Below are positions 27,019-34,881 of a stretch of 64,000 nt of DNA, piece after piece. Below the pieces are notes generated by a model that searched no databases, was not told the DNA's origin, and was given only the letters and a program-made list of their open reading frames with translations. Origin of the DNA: Sphingobacterium sp. SGG-5 (GTDB taxonomy: Bacteria; Bacteroidota; Bacteroidia; Sphingobacteriales; Sphingobacteriaceae). The position numbers were made by a program, and so were the translations under genes. Numbering within the stretch: position 1 is the first letter of the stretch; each line of letters begins with the position of its first letter. The DNA lies in assembly GCF_011043525.1 (NCBI RefSeq), contig NZ_JAAKGO010000010.1:1-64000 (forward strand), in the 5' to 3' direction.

Positions 27019-28878
27019 ATGAAATTTAATCGTATTACAATCATTATGCTCTGCTCCTTACTGATGTTCTTCACTAGTAGCTGTAAGGACGATGTTGTTG
27101 TGGAAGGAGATTTTAAGACGGAAGCAAAAAGCCTCACGCGCATCGAAACGGATAAAACGATGTATAAGACAGGAGAAAATGTATCTTGTTCTTTTACAAT
27201 CGATAACCCAACGAGCAATGCCATACTGGAAATCAGGGAAGTGCGGCTTACTGTAAAGGATCTGACGGACAAAACAGATCAACTACGTGTGCTGGGCGCA
27301 TCGCAGACCGTGGCTGAAAATGTCGTGATCGAACCAGGAAATGCGGCATCCGTAGACGCGCCTGCTTTCTTTACGATAGCCGCAAACATTCCGGTAAAAA
27401 CAGCGTGTGGTGTATTTGTAGAATACATATTCGAGGATGGAAGCATAACGTCTGAGTTTGGCACTTTCTTCCGTGTTATTGATGACAATACGTTGTTTAC
27501 CTATCAAATCGACACGGATAACTATCAGGGCCTTCCGATCTATAAATTGACGGGTGGAATGAGTGCTGAATACGGTGTAGAGAAGGCGTTGACGTCGTTG
27601 GGTACAGGAATATCACATACTTGGTTTACAGAAAACAACAATGGTCCTTATCCCGTGTGGGCCAGTCCGGATTTCCTACAACTTTCGTTGAAGAAAACCG
27701 TGGACATGTACAACGCGGTACTTGGGGGTGATAAAGTGAAGCTGAAAACGGTCGTACTGGGTACCGGGGTCCCTTCTGTTCCCTACATCGCGACGGCAAT
27801 GCATGCGGCTTACTTACCTGTGCACTTTCTGGCCTCAGTCAATAGTGTGGCGGAAGTAGAGGCCATTATGGATTACTCCAACAGGCACGTATGCGCGAGC
27901 TATGCGACATTGGGTTACGATGGCTCAATGCCTGACCCGGCTGTAGCCTGGATAAAACTACTTGATCTACCGGAGGAATATCGAAAATTTATAGAAGATC
28001 ACCAAGTGGAAAAAGTTATCCTCTGGGGTGTCGAGGAGAATGTATTGGGCGAAACATGGGCTAAAAAAGTGATCAGGAACAGCCCTTCGGGCGAATTTGG
28101 TGCGGGTTCCGTTTATATGCAATATACTGGACATGGTTCGGAAGCTGATGTTCAGAACCTGAAAAAACGTATCAATGATTATGACCTGACGGCGATGGAA
28201 GCCGAAACCCATATACCAGATTGGGAAAGTGGTTTAGCGAACAAACAGATCAGTTGGATAACCGCAGGCATTAAAAATAATACCTCCGCTGACGTCTACG
28301 GGGTCACGGCTTTTGGCGATATGATCCATATCTACGATGTAGCGTCGCACCTGTCGCTGGCATACCTGAAAAAAAACGGCAGTGTTCTGGATAACGTTAC
28401 TGTAGATGCTGTGATTTTAAACGAGTATCTTACGTCCAATCCTCAATTTGAAATAACAGTTGGCCGGATACCATTGCTATATTGGCAGTTTGTACCCACG
28501 CAGTCGACAGTAGATCGTATCTTCAACGGTTACCTGGCAAATACGATTACCAGTTATTATCCGGATATAACACCCGACGTGCTGAAAACGAGAGAATTTT
28601 ACCTCAACTCGAATTATGGGAAAAATGAACTAAAATCCATTCTTCAGAACTATGGGGTAACGGGAAATATCAACATGCGTGAAACTTCGCATGATGTCTG
28701 GACGGGCAACGGCAATTCTTTCTGCGAAGTATATGCCTGGGTTATCGCCAACATCATAGGCGTAGAAACCTATCAGCAGATGCATAAACAGAGCCATGCG
28801 CTTACCGTGGAAGAGTTAGAAGCTATCTGCGGGAATGTGGGCAACAGTGCTCAAGGCTTACATTTTCTAAAATATTAA
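27019..28878 (+). CDS. Unrecognised surface lipoprotein, paralog A of a tandem pair
   Basis: I do not recognise this family. From the ATG at 27019 the protein has 619 residues: a lipoprotein signal with lipobox TSSC followed by KDD (a surface-export-type signal), a beta-rich N-terminal domain (about 20-160), and an alpha/beta core sharing long blocks with the next gene: TGGMSAEYGVEKALTSLG, ISHTWF, TGVPSVPYI, LPVHFLASVN, YATLGYDGSM, AVAWIKLLDLP, HQVEKVILWGV, DWESG, LSLAYLKKN, LNEYL and IPLLYWQF. Conserved H, D, E and W residues could form an active or binding site, but no known catalytic motif is evident. An upstream ATG at 27004 is possible but would extend the signal. It is fourth in the SusCD operon. 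Confidence 0.75.
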   Translation: MKFNRITIIMLCSLLMFFTSSCKDDVVVEGDFKTEAKSLTRIETDKTMYKTGENVSCSFTIDNPTSNAILEIREVRLTVKDLTDKTDQLRVLGASQTVAENVVIEPGNAASVDAPAFFTIAANIPVKTACGVFVEYIFEDGSITSEFGTFFRVIDDNTLFTYQIDTDNYQGLPIYKLTGGMSAEYGVEKALTSLGTGISHTWFTENNNGPYPVWASPDFLQLSLKKTVDMYNAVLGGDKVKLKTVVLGTGVPSVPYIATAMHAAYLPVHFLASVNSVAEVEAIMDYSNRHVCASYATLGYDGSMPDPAVAWIKLLDLPEEYRKFIEDHQVEKVILWGVEENVLGETWAKKVIRNSPSGEFGAGSVYMQYTGHGSEADVQNLKKRINDYDLTAMEAETHIPDWESGLANKQISWITAGIKNNTSADVYGVTAFGDMIHIYDVASHLSLAYLKKNGSVLDNVTVDAVILNEYLTSNPQFEITVGRIPLLYWQFVPTQSTVDRIFNGYLANTITSYYPDITPDVLKTREFYLNSNYGKNELKSILQNYGVTGNINMRETSHDVWTGNGNSFCEVYAWVIANIIGVETYQQMHKQSHALTVEELEAICGNVGNSAQGLHFLKY

Positions 28879-28890
28879 TTTTTATACCGC

Positions 28891-28938
28891 AAAAACACCT
28901 GTCCTTCCCCTAGTATCATAAGGGAAGCAAGGTGTTTT
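28891..28938 (+). terminator. Hairpin between the two paralogs
   Basis: AAAACACCT with CCTTCCC on the left pairs with GGGAAG and AGGTGTTTT on the right, around TAGTATCATAA, giving a long stem with one internal mismatch. It is followed by ATACC rather than a strong T-run beyond the stem's own TTTT. It could be a partial terminator that lowers expression of the second paralog. Confidence 0.6.
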
Positions 28939-28957
28939 ATACCTTAAAATACATATC

Positions 28958-30631
28958 ATGAGAAAAACTATTATCATTATTTTGGTCTTCATATGTTATA
29001 ACCCGGCGCATCTTTTGGCTTTCGATGTTCGAACAGATCGGTTTACCTACCGGGCGGGGGATACCATCTTCTTTTCCGTCGAACATAACATGTCGCCGAT
29101 GAAGATACAGTTGCGGGATATCTCCATAAAAGGAGAACCCGTCGTCGCGGAGATCGGAACGCAGCGCCAGTGGGTCGTCCCGGCTGACGCACCTCGTCAC
29201 GCTATGGGCATTTATCTGAAAGAGGACAATACCGGAAAAACCACTTATTCGAGTTATTTCCGCATCGTAGACAGTACAATGATAACGACTTATGACATCG
29301 AAAAGACGAAACACGAAGGCTTGAATGTATTTACGCTCGACGGGGGAATGAGTGCGGAATATGCTGTTCAGAAGTCATTGACCGATTTATGCGGCGCAAT
29401 CAGCCATACCTGGAAAATAGGCCCAGGTGGTGGGCCCAACCCGGTGTGGGGCACTCCAGACTTTTTAGTGTCTTCCATCGATAAAACCATTTCGCTTTAT
29501 AATGAAAATTTAGGTAAAACAACACCCATAGAGACGGTTATCATTTCCACAGGCGTTCCGGTAATTCCGTATTTGTCGGCAACGTTAAATGCTGTTGTTC
29601 TCCCGCTGCACTTTCTAGTATCGGTGAATGCGATAAAAGAAATTGAATCGATATTGAATTATTCCTCTGCAAATGGATATCCTTCTTATGCCACATTAGG
29701 CTACGACGCATCAATGGACGACGTAGGGGTAGCTTGGATCAAAATGCTCGATATACCGAAAGAATATAAGCAATTTATAAACGATCATCAGGTAAAAAAT
29801 GTGATAATAGCTGGTGTAGGGCAAGACGTACACAGTGAGTCTTTTTGCCGCAAACTAAAAAATGCAGGACAACGACAGGGGGAATATTCCGATGGTTCAC
29901 TTTATATCCTCTACACGCAAAGCGGTTCACCATTCGACATTGCTTCTTTATCATCACATCTTAAGGATTATGATGAGCAGAAATTGGAAGAAGGAAAGTT
30001 TTTAGCAGATTGGGAAAGTGGTATCGTTGATCGCCAGATAAAGACATTTTCAACAACCATACATAAGCATACGCTAGCGAAACCGTATACATTGATAGCT
30101 CCATCGGATATGGGACATATGTATAACCTGGCGGTTAATCTTTCCTTAGCGTATTTAAAAAAGAATGATATTGTGGCGAACGGGGTGGTACTTAATGAAT
30201 ACCTGATATCACATCCGAAATATGAATTGTCACACGGAAAAATCCCGTTATTGTATTGGCAGTTTACCCCTGCTGCAACAACGATAAATACGCTGGATAA
30301 CTATATTACCGCGGCGACTGCCGATTATTTTCCAGAGATTAGATTAAAAGAAAAGAATATTCATATCAATGCCCGCATTGGGAAGTATGATTTAGAAAAC
30401 GAATTGAAAAGCAGAGGTTATTCCAATACCACAAAACGTCTAGACCATATCGAGGAAATATGGAATATGGCGGATGGTATCAACGCTCCGTGTGAGTTTA
30501 TTGCCCATGATATTATTTGCTCGGGAATATCCGCTTATCAGGAACAGATAAAAGCTCATGTTAGCTTGACGATGGAAGATCTGGACAATTTGATAAAACA
30601 GGTGCCCGGAATTATGCTAAATCCGGAATAG
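28958..30631 (+). CDS. Unrecognised secreted protein, paralog B of a tandem pair
   Basis: This 557-residue protein shares the whole core of the preceding protein, by eye nearly half of positions (GGMSAEYAVQKSLTDL, ISHTW, TGVPVIPYLSATLNAVVLP, YATLGYDASM, VAWIKMLDIP, DWESG, LSLAYLKKND, LNEYLISHP, IPLLYWQF). It has a cleavable signal peptide (residues 1-21, ending LLA) instead of a lipobox, so it is probably periplasmic or secreted while its partner is lipid-anchored. A shorter beta-rich domain precedes the core. It begins 79 bp after the first paralog, behind a hairpin. No known function can be assigned. Confidence 0.75.
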   Translation: MRKTIIIILVFICYNPAHLLAFDVRTDRFTYRAGDTIFFSVEHNMSPMKIQLRDISIKGEPVVAEIGTQRQWVVPADAPRHAMGIYLKEDNTGKTTYSSYFRIVDSTMITTYDIEKTKHEGLNVFTLDGGMSAEYAVQKSLTDLCGAISHTWKIGPGGGPNPVWGTPDFLVSSIDKTISLYNENLGKTTPIETVIISTGVPVIPYLSATLNAVVLPLHFLVSVNAIKEIESILNYSSANGYPSYATLGYDASMDDVGVAWIKMLDIPKEYKQFINDHQVKNVIIAGVGQDVHSESFCRKLKNAGQRQGEYSDGSLYILYTQSGSPFDIASLSSHLKDYDEQKLEEGKFLADWESGIVDRQIKTFSTTIHKHTLAKPYTLIAPSDMGHMYNLAVNLSLAYLKKNDIVANGVVLNEYLISHPKYELSHGKIPLLYWQFTPAATTINTLDNYITAATADYFPEIRLKEKNIHINARIGKYDLENELKSRGYSNTTKRLDHIEEIWNMADGINAPCEFIAHDIICSGISAYQEQIKAHVSLTMEDLDNLIKQVPGIMLNPE

Positions 30632-30855
30632 GTTTATATATAAAGATAAATTTCACAATAACTTAATGCCCTGTTGATATGCCATTCATAACAGAACCGT
30701 TATTTTAAACAGATGAAATATAATTACCTATCATACATTAAAATTCAGCTTATGAAAACGGTCAACTATTTCTTTCAACGCGTTTTCATCCGGCTGTTTC
30801 TGACCCAATTCTCTTCTTTTTATTCGCCGTTGAAGTTCCACAAAACGTAATCCGA

Positions 30856-31707
30856 ATGAAGAAGAGAAAGGTTGAAATTCTGGTATTGAGTGACGTGCAC
30901 TTGGGCACCTACGGTTGCGAAGCTAAACGTCTTCTGCGCTATTTGAAAAGTATCAACCCCAAAACGGTTGTCCTGAATGGTGATATCATCGATATCTGGC
31001 AGTTTAGTAAACGCTATTGGCCGCGCAGCCATATGAAAGTCGTGAAGCATATTATGCATCTGATCAGCAAAAAGGTGCCGGTGTACTATGTGACGGGAAA
31101 CCATGATGAAATGCTACGGAAATTCAGCGGCTTGAGGATCGGTTCGCTGAAAATTGTGGACAAAGTCATTCTGGACCTGAACAACAATGAAAAAGCCTGG
31201 TTCTTCCATGGCGATATTTTCGACGTCACGATGCAGCATTCCAAATGGCTTGCAAAACTCGGTGCTGTGGGTTATGACATATTGATCCAAGTCAATCGAT
31301 TTGCAAACTTTATTTCGGAGTATATCTTTAAAAGGGGGAAGCTCTCTTTTTCCAAAAGGATAAAAAACAGCGTAAAGGGTGCAGTGAAATTCATCAACAG
31401 CTTTGAAATGACGGCTGCTGATATTGGCATATCCAACAAGTATGATTATGTGATATGCGGCCATATACATCAACCGGAGATGCGCAAAATAACAAATCAA
31501 CAGGGATCTATTATGTACTTAAATTCCGGTGATTGGATTGAGAACCTGACCGCCTTGGAATATACCAATGGAAGGTGGTCCCTGTATAGATACAACGATG
31601 CAGAAATGAACGGCGAAATTGACGAACAACCGGAAGAAATGGTCCTTTCCAACCACAAGCTATTTGAAAACATGGTCTTGGATTTCAAATTGATGGCGGT
31701 AAAATAA
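30856..31707 (+). CDS. Calcineurin-like metallophosphoesterase (LpxH-like)
   Basis: This 283-residue cytoplasmic phosphoesterase resembles UDP-2,3-diacylglucosamine diphosphatases. Metal-binding motifs are in order: LSDVHLG (D13, H15), NGDIIDIW (D43), GNHDE (N82, H83) and CGHIHQPEM near residue 200. The long helical insert between motifs fits the LpxH-like branch common in Bacteroidota. It is 224 bp after the paralog pair and 18 bp before the GH1 gene, so it forms a unit with the latter rather than clearly with the SusCD operon. Whether it acts in lipid A synthesis or on another nucleotide/lipid substrate is unknown. Confidence 0.85.
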   Translation: MKKRKVEILVLSDVHLGTYGCEAKRLLRYLKSINPKTVVLNGDIIDIWQFSKRYWPRSHMKVVKHIMHLISKKVPVYYVTGNHDEMLRKFSGLRIGSLKIVDKVILDLNNNEKAWFFHGDIFDVTMQHSKWLAKLGAVGYDILIQVNRFANFISEYIFKRGKLSFSKRIKNSVKGAVKFINSFEMTAADIGISNKYDYVICGHIHQPEMRKITNQQGSIMYLNSGDWIENLTALEYTNGRWSLYRYNDAEMNGEIDEQPEEMVLSNHKLFENMVLDFKLMAVK

Positions 31708-31725
31708 AAACTCTGTTTACTATTA

Positions 31726-33060
31726 ATGTTGCTAAAGAAAGAAGCTTTCGGGAAGGATTTTATCTGGGGTGTTTCTACTGCGGCTTACCAGATTGAGGGA
31801 GCGCACGATCAGGATGGAAAGGGGCCTTCGATCTGGGACATTTTCGTGAAGAAAAAAAACAAGATATTCTTGGGACATCATGGTGATGCGGCTTGTGATT
31901 TTTACAACCGTTACCACCGGGACCTGTGTCTGATGTACCGCTTAAATATTCCGAATCATCGATTTTCAATTTCCTGGAGCCGTATTTTTCCAAATGGAAT
32001 CGGTGAAATCAACAAGAGTGGAATCGATTTCTATAACAGGCTCATTGATTTTTCTCTGGAGCTGGGCATTACGCCGTGGATTACGCTGTATCATTGGGAC
32101 CTCCCTCATGCGCTGGAGAGAAAAGGTGGTTGGGTGAACCGTGATATCACAGCGTGGTTCGGCGATTTTGTATCCACCTGTGTCACGCATTTTGGTGACC
32201 GGGTAAAAAACTGGATGATCCTAAATGAACCGATGGTGTTTACAGCTGCGGGTTATTTTTTGGGTGTGCATGCACCAGGGAAAAAAGGGTTGGATAATTT
32301 TTTGGCAGCCACGCATCACGCCGCCCTTGCCCAGACGCATGGTGCAAGGGTGATAAAAGGGATGCAGAACGACAGTATCGTAGGTACTACTTTTTCATGC
32401 TCACATATCGAGCCGTTCCGAATGCGAGATAAGGATATGCTAGCAGCTAAAAAAGCGGATGCATTGCTCAACCGGCTATTTATTGAACCATTATTGGGGT
32501 TGGGATACCCGACGGATGATATTAAGATCTTGGGTAGGATCGAGAAATACATGGAGCAGCACGATGAACGTGACTTAGCGTTCAACATGGACTTTATCGG
32601 CGTGCAGAATTACACGCGCGAGATGATACGCTATGCATCTTTCGTTCCTTTTGTGAAAGCGAAAATTGTAAGTGCTAAAAAACGCAGGGTAGAAATGACG
32701 TCTATGCATTGGGAGGTTTATCCAGAGTCGATCTACCATATCTTAAAAAAATTCAGCGCCTACCCGAATATGCCGCCATTAATCGTTACGGAGAACGGCG
32801 CAGCTTTTCCAGATCTGGTCGAGAACGGTCAGGTGGATGACCCGAAAAGGTTGGATTATCTCCAACGGACCATCGGGCAGGTACTCCGGGCAAAACAAGA
32901 AGGAGTAAAGGTCGATGGGTATTTTGTATGGACATTTCTCGACAACTTCGAGTGGGCGGAAGGATATCATCCCCGATTCGGACTAGTATATGTTGATTTC
33001 AAAACCCAGCAGCGTATCGTAAAGTCCTCAGGACAATGGTATGCCGATTTTTTGAAGTAG
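31726..33060 (+). CDS. Glycoside hydrolase family 1 beta-glycosidase
   Basis: This 444-residue TIM-barrel enzyme hydrolyses beta-glucosides or related glycosides. The acid/base glutamate is E168 in LNEPM and the nucleophile is E356 in VTENG; the substrate-binding W-rich C-terminus (VWTFLDNFEWAEGY) is complete. There is no signal peptide, so it acts in the cytoplasm. It starts 18 bp after the phosphoesterase gene. Its TAG stop codon at 33058-33060 overlaps the 3' end of the convergent tRNA-Arg. Confidence 0.93.
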   Translation: MLLKKEAFGKDFIWGVSTAAYQIEGAHDQDGKGPSIWDIFVKKKNKIFLGHHGDAACDFYNRYHRDLCLMYRLNIPNHRFSISWSRIFPNGIGEINKSGIDFYNRLIDFSLELGITPWITLYHWDLPHALERKGGWVNRDITAWFGDFVSTCVTHFGDRVKNWMILNEPMVFTAAGYFLGVHAPGKKGLDNFLAATHHAALAQTHGARVIKGMQNDSIVGTTFSCSHIEPFRMRDKDMLAAKKADALLNRLFIEPLLGLGYPTDDIKILGRIEKYMEQHDERDLAFNMDFIGVQNYTREMIRYASFVPFVKAKIVSAKKRRVEMTSMHWEVYPESIYHILKKFSAYPNMPPLIVTENGAAFPDLVENGQVDDPKRLDYLQRTIGQVLRAKQEGVKVDGYFVWTFLDNFEWAEGYHPRFGLVYVDFKTQQRIVKSSGQWYADFLK

Positions 33061-33129
33061 CCCCGAGCAGAATCGAACTGCTATCAAATGTTTAGGAAAC
33101 ATCTATTCTATCCGTTGAACTACGGGGCC
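33058..33129 (-). tRNA. tRNA-Arg (anticodon CCT)
   Basis: Read on the minus strand, 72 nt fold as a cloverleaf: acceptor GGCCCCG/CGGGGCT (one G-T pair), D-arm GTTC/GAAT, anticodon stem GATGT/ACATT with loop TTCCTAA giving anticodon CCT (decodes AGG), T-arm AGCAG-TTCGATT-CTGCT and discriminator A. CCA is not encoded. The last three bases coincide with the stop codon of the convergent GH1 gene. Confidence 0.93.
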
Positions 33130-33145
33130 ATTTATAATCCGAGAG

Positions 33146-33153
33146 CAAATGTA
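33146..33153 (-). promoter_or_regulatory. Promoter -7 box of tRNA-Arg
   Basis: The minus strand reads TACATTTG, with TTTG 16 nt upstream as a -33 element. The start would fall about 10 nt before the mature tRNA. Confidence 0.65.
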
Positions 33154-33293
33154 TTATTCTGTTTGCTTCCAAACAAATCGGAGTTACAAAAAAGAAAATA
33201 AAGTATAGAATATAATAATATTACCTCAATATATCTATAGATTTCATCAATGACATATCAGTAAATTCGATATCTTTCCGTCAACAAAAGCCT

Positions 33294-33301
33294 TATCTTT
33301 G
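33294..33301 (+). promoter_or_regulatory. Promoter -7 box of the ahpC operon
   Basis: The plus strand reads TATCTTTG (TAnnTTTG), about 27 nt before the ATG at 33329, leaving a short A-rich leader typical of Bacteroidota. No clear OxyR-type palindrome was recognised. Confidence 0.6.
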
Positions 33302-33328
33302 TGGTAAGAAAAAATTAAAAAATATAAT

Positions 33329-33961
33329 ATGAGTTTTACAGGTAAAAATTTCCCAAACATTACAGTTGACGCGATCGATTATTTAGGCGACAACCTTTCG
33401 ATCAACATTTTTGAAAAAGCCCAACAGGAGAACAAAAAAGTTCTTTTATTCTGGTACCCGAAAGATTTTACTTTTGTATGTCCTACCGAGCTTCATGCAT
33501 TCCAAGAGGCGCTTCCGGAATTTGAGAAACGGAATACAATCGTTATCGGCGCTTCATGCGACTCCAATGAAGTTCATTTTGCTTGGTTGAATACTGCGAA
33601 AGACAACGGTGGAATCGAAGGTGTAGAATACCCTATCATCGCGGATACGAACCGCAACCTTTCCAGTGTATTAGGTATTCTCGAAATGAAAGAGGTAGAA
33701 CACCCGGAATATGGAACTTTGGTTGAAGGGTCTGCTGTTTCTTATCGTGCAACGTATCTGATCGACGAGACCGGAAAGGTTTTCCACGAGTCGGTCAATG
33801 ACATGCCTTTGGGCCGTAATGTAAAGGAATACATCCGCTTGATCGATGCTTATGCGCACGTACAGAAACATGGTGAAGTATGTCCGGCCAACTGGGAAGA
33901 AGGCAAGAAAGCCATGAATGCAACACGTGAGGGTGTAGCATCCTACCTTTCCATGAATTAA
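33329..33961 (+). CDS. ahpC: 2-Cys peroxiredoxin (AhpC/Prx family)
   Basis: This 210-residue peroxiredoxin reduces hydrogen peroxide and organic hydroperoxides. The peroxidatic cysteine is C51 in FTFVCPTE (with T48), the conserved arginine is R140, and the resolving cysteine is C185 in GEVCPANW. It is the first gene of a three-gene unit with a thioredoxin that is the likely reductant and a DUF6952 protein. A perfect hairpin lies in the following spacer. Confidence 0.94.
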   Translation: MSFTGKNFPNITVDAIDYLGDNLSINIFEKAQQENKKVLLFWYPKDFTFVCPTELHAFQEALPEFEKRNTIVIGASCDSNEVHFAWLNTAKDNGGIEGVEYPIIADTNRNLSSVLGILEMKEVEHPEYGTLVEGSAVSYRATYLIDETGKVFHESVNDMPLGRNVKEYIRLIDAYAHVQKHGEVCPANWEEGKKAMNATREGVASYLSMN

Positions 33962-33974
33962 TAATATCTCCCTT

Positions 33975-33997
33975 AGGGATGGGAAAATCCCATCCCT
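33975..33997 (+). terminator. Perfect hairpin after ahpC
   Basis: AGGGATGGGA and TCCCATCCCT form a perfect 10-bp stem with an AAA loop. There is no T-run directly after it, so it more likely stabilises ahpC mRNA or reduces read-through into the thioredoxin gene than terminates fully. Confidence 0.6.
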
Positions 33998-34024
33998 TCA
34001 TCAAAAATTTTAAAATATTCAGCA

Positions 34025-34339
34025 ATGCTACAAGAATTAGAAAATGATACGCTACAAGAGTTGGTGGCAGAAAATGAAACCGTCATGGTTCAGTATGCAG
34101 CCTCATGGTGTGGCAACTGCCGGATCATGAAACCTAAATTCAAGAAATTGGCGAATGAAAATGAAGGTGTAAAATTCCTTATCGTGGACGCGGAGAAATT
34201 CCCTGAATCCAGAAAATTGGCTACCGTAGACAACTTACCGACGTTCGCCGCTTTCAGAAACGGAAAACTCGTGAACCAGGTTCAAACGAATAAAATTGAA
34301 GGATTAATCGACTTGTTAAATGAAGTTACCCATAATTAA
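34025..34339 (+). CDS. Thioredoxin-like protein
   Basis: This 104-residue thioredoxin fold has the active site SWCGNC (C29 and C32) and the NLPTF cis-proline segment, with no signal peptide. The unusual WCGNC dipeptide (GN instead of GP) suggests a changed redox potential. Its position directly after ahpC suggests it recycles the peroxiredoxin. It overlaps the following gene by 20 bp. Confidence 0.9.
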   Translation: MLQELENDTLQELVAENETVMVQYAASWCGNCRIMKPKFKKLANENEGVKFLIVDAEKFPESRKLATVDNLPTFAAFRNGKLVNQVQTNKIEGLIDLLNEVTHN

Positions 34340-34580
34340 ACATCTCACGGAATTCATCGCCGAGAACGACGCTGATTTCGTACTGGAAGCCATTGAAACA
34401 TTAGAATCTTTGACTGAGGTACCTTCGCTAAAAGATGAAGAACTTGATGTTATCGGAGAGCTGATCTCCAATATGTATGGTGCCATAGAGGTGGACAAAC
34501 TCATCAAGGAGGGTACACCAAAAAAAGAAGCCTTGAACAACTTCATGGGACGCGTGCTGGGTTCTATCGATAAAGGATAA
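34320..34580 (+). CDS. DUF6952 family small protein
   Basis: This 86-residue mostly helical acidic protein overlaps the thioredoxin gene by 20 bp. It matches my memory of the DUF6952 family that follows AhpC-thioredoxin in Bacteroidota (FIAENDADFVLEAIETLE, GELISNMYGAIEVDKLI). Function is unknown; tight coupling suggests a role in the same peroxide-defence unit. Confidence 0.8.
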   Translation: MKLPIIKHLTEFIAENDADFVLEAIETLESLTEVPSLKDEELDVIGELISNMYGAIEVDKLIKEGTPKKEALNNFMGRVLGSIDKG

Positions 34581-34881
34581 ACCACATCTCTTCGTTGTTG
34601 AGAACTCCCGTGTTGTGGAAATCTTTTTTTATAATACTTTCAATATCTGGACTTTTTATTATACTTTTACTACTGGGTTGTTAGGTTATAAACTTAAACA
34701 CATGTGGGTTTAATACTTTGTATCCTTTTTAATAACATTAATCGCACACTGTTTTAAGACTCAAAGATTTTTAATTGTTGGAGAAAGAGCTGTTATCATA
34801 CAGCTCTTTTTTGTATAGACAATATTACAATAAACCCACTCCTCCCTTCCGGCTATTCCACATATTTATGTATTTTTAGGC
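34581..34881. other. Intergenic region with a terminator; otherwise nothing recognised
   Basis: This 301-bp AT-rich spacer separates the peroxide-defence operon from the PIG-L gene. It contains the terminator at 34784-34812 and a weak -7-like TATTTTTA just before the next ATG. No open frame or RNA gene was found. Confidence 0.6.
34784..34812 (+). terminator. Intrinsic terminator
   Basis: AAAGAGCTGT and ACAGCTCTTT form a 10-bp stem with loop TATCAT followed by a T-run (TTTTTT). It closes the ahpC operon, although about 200 bp after its last gene. Confidence 0.75.

Noticed and set aside
30751..30849. A 32-codon frame (MKTVNYFFQRVFIRL) before the metallophosphoesterase
   Set aside because: It has no clear ribosome-binding site, no promoter box and no recognisable feature beyond aromatic residues. 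It is too short to support without conservation data.
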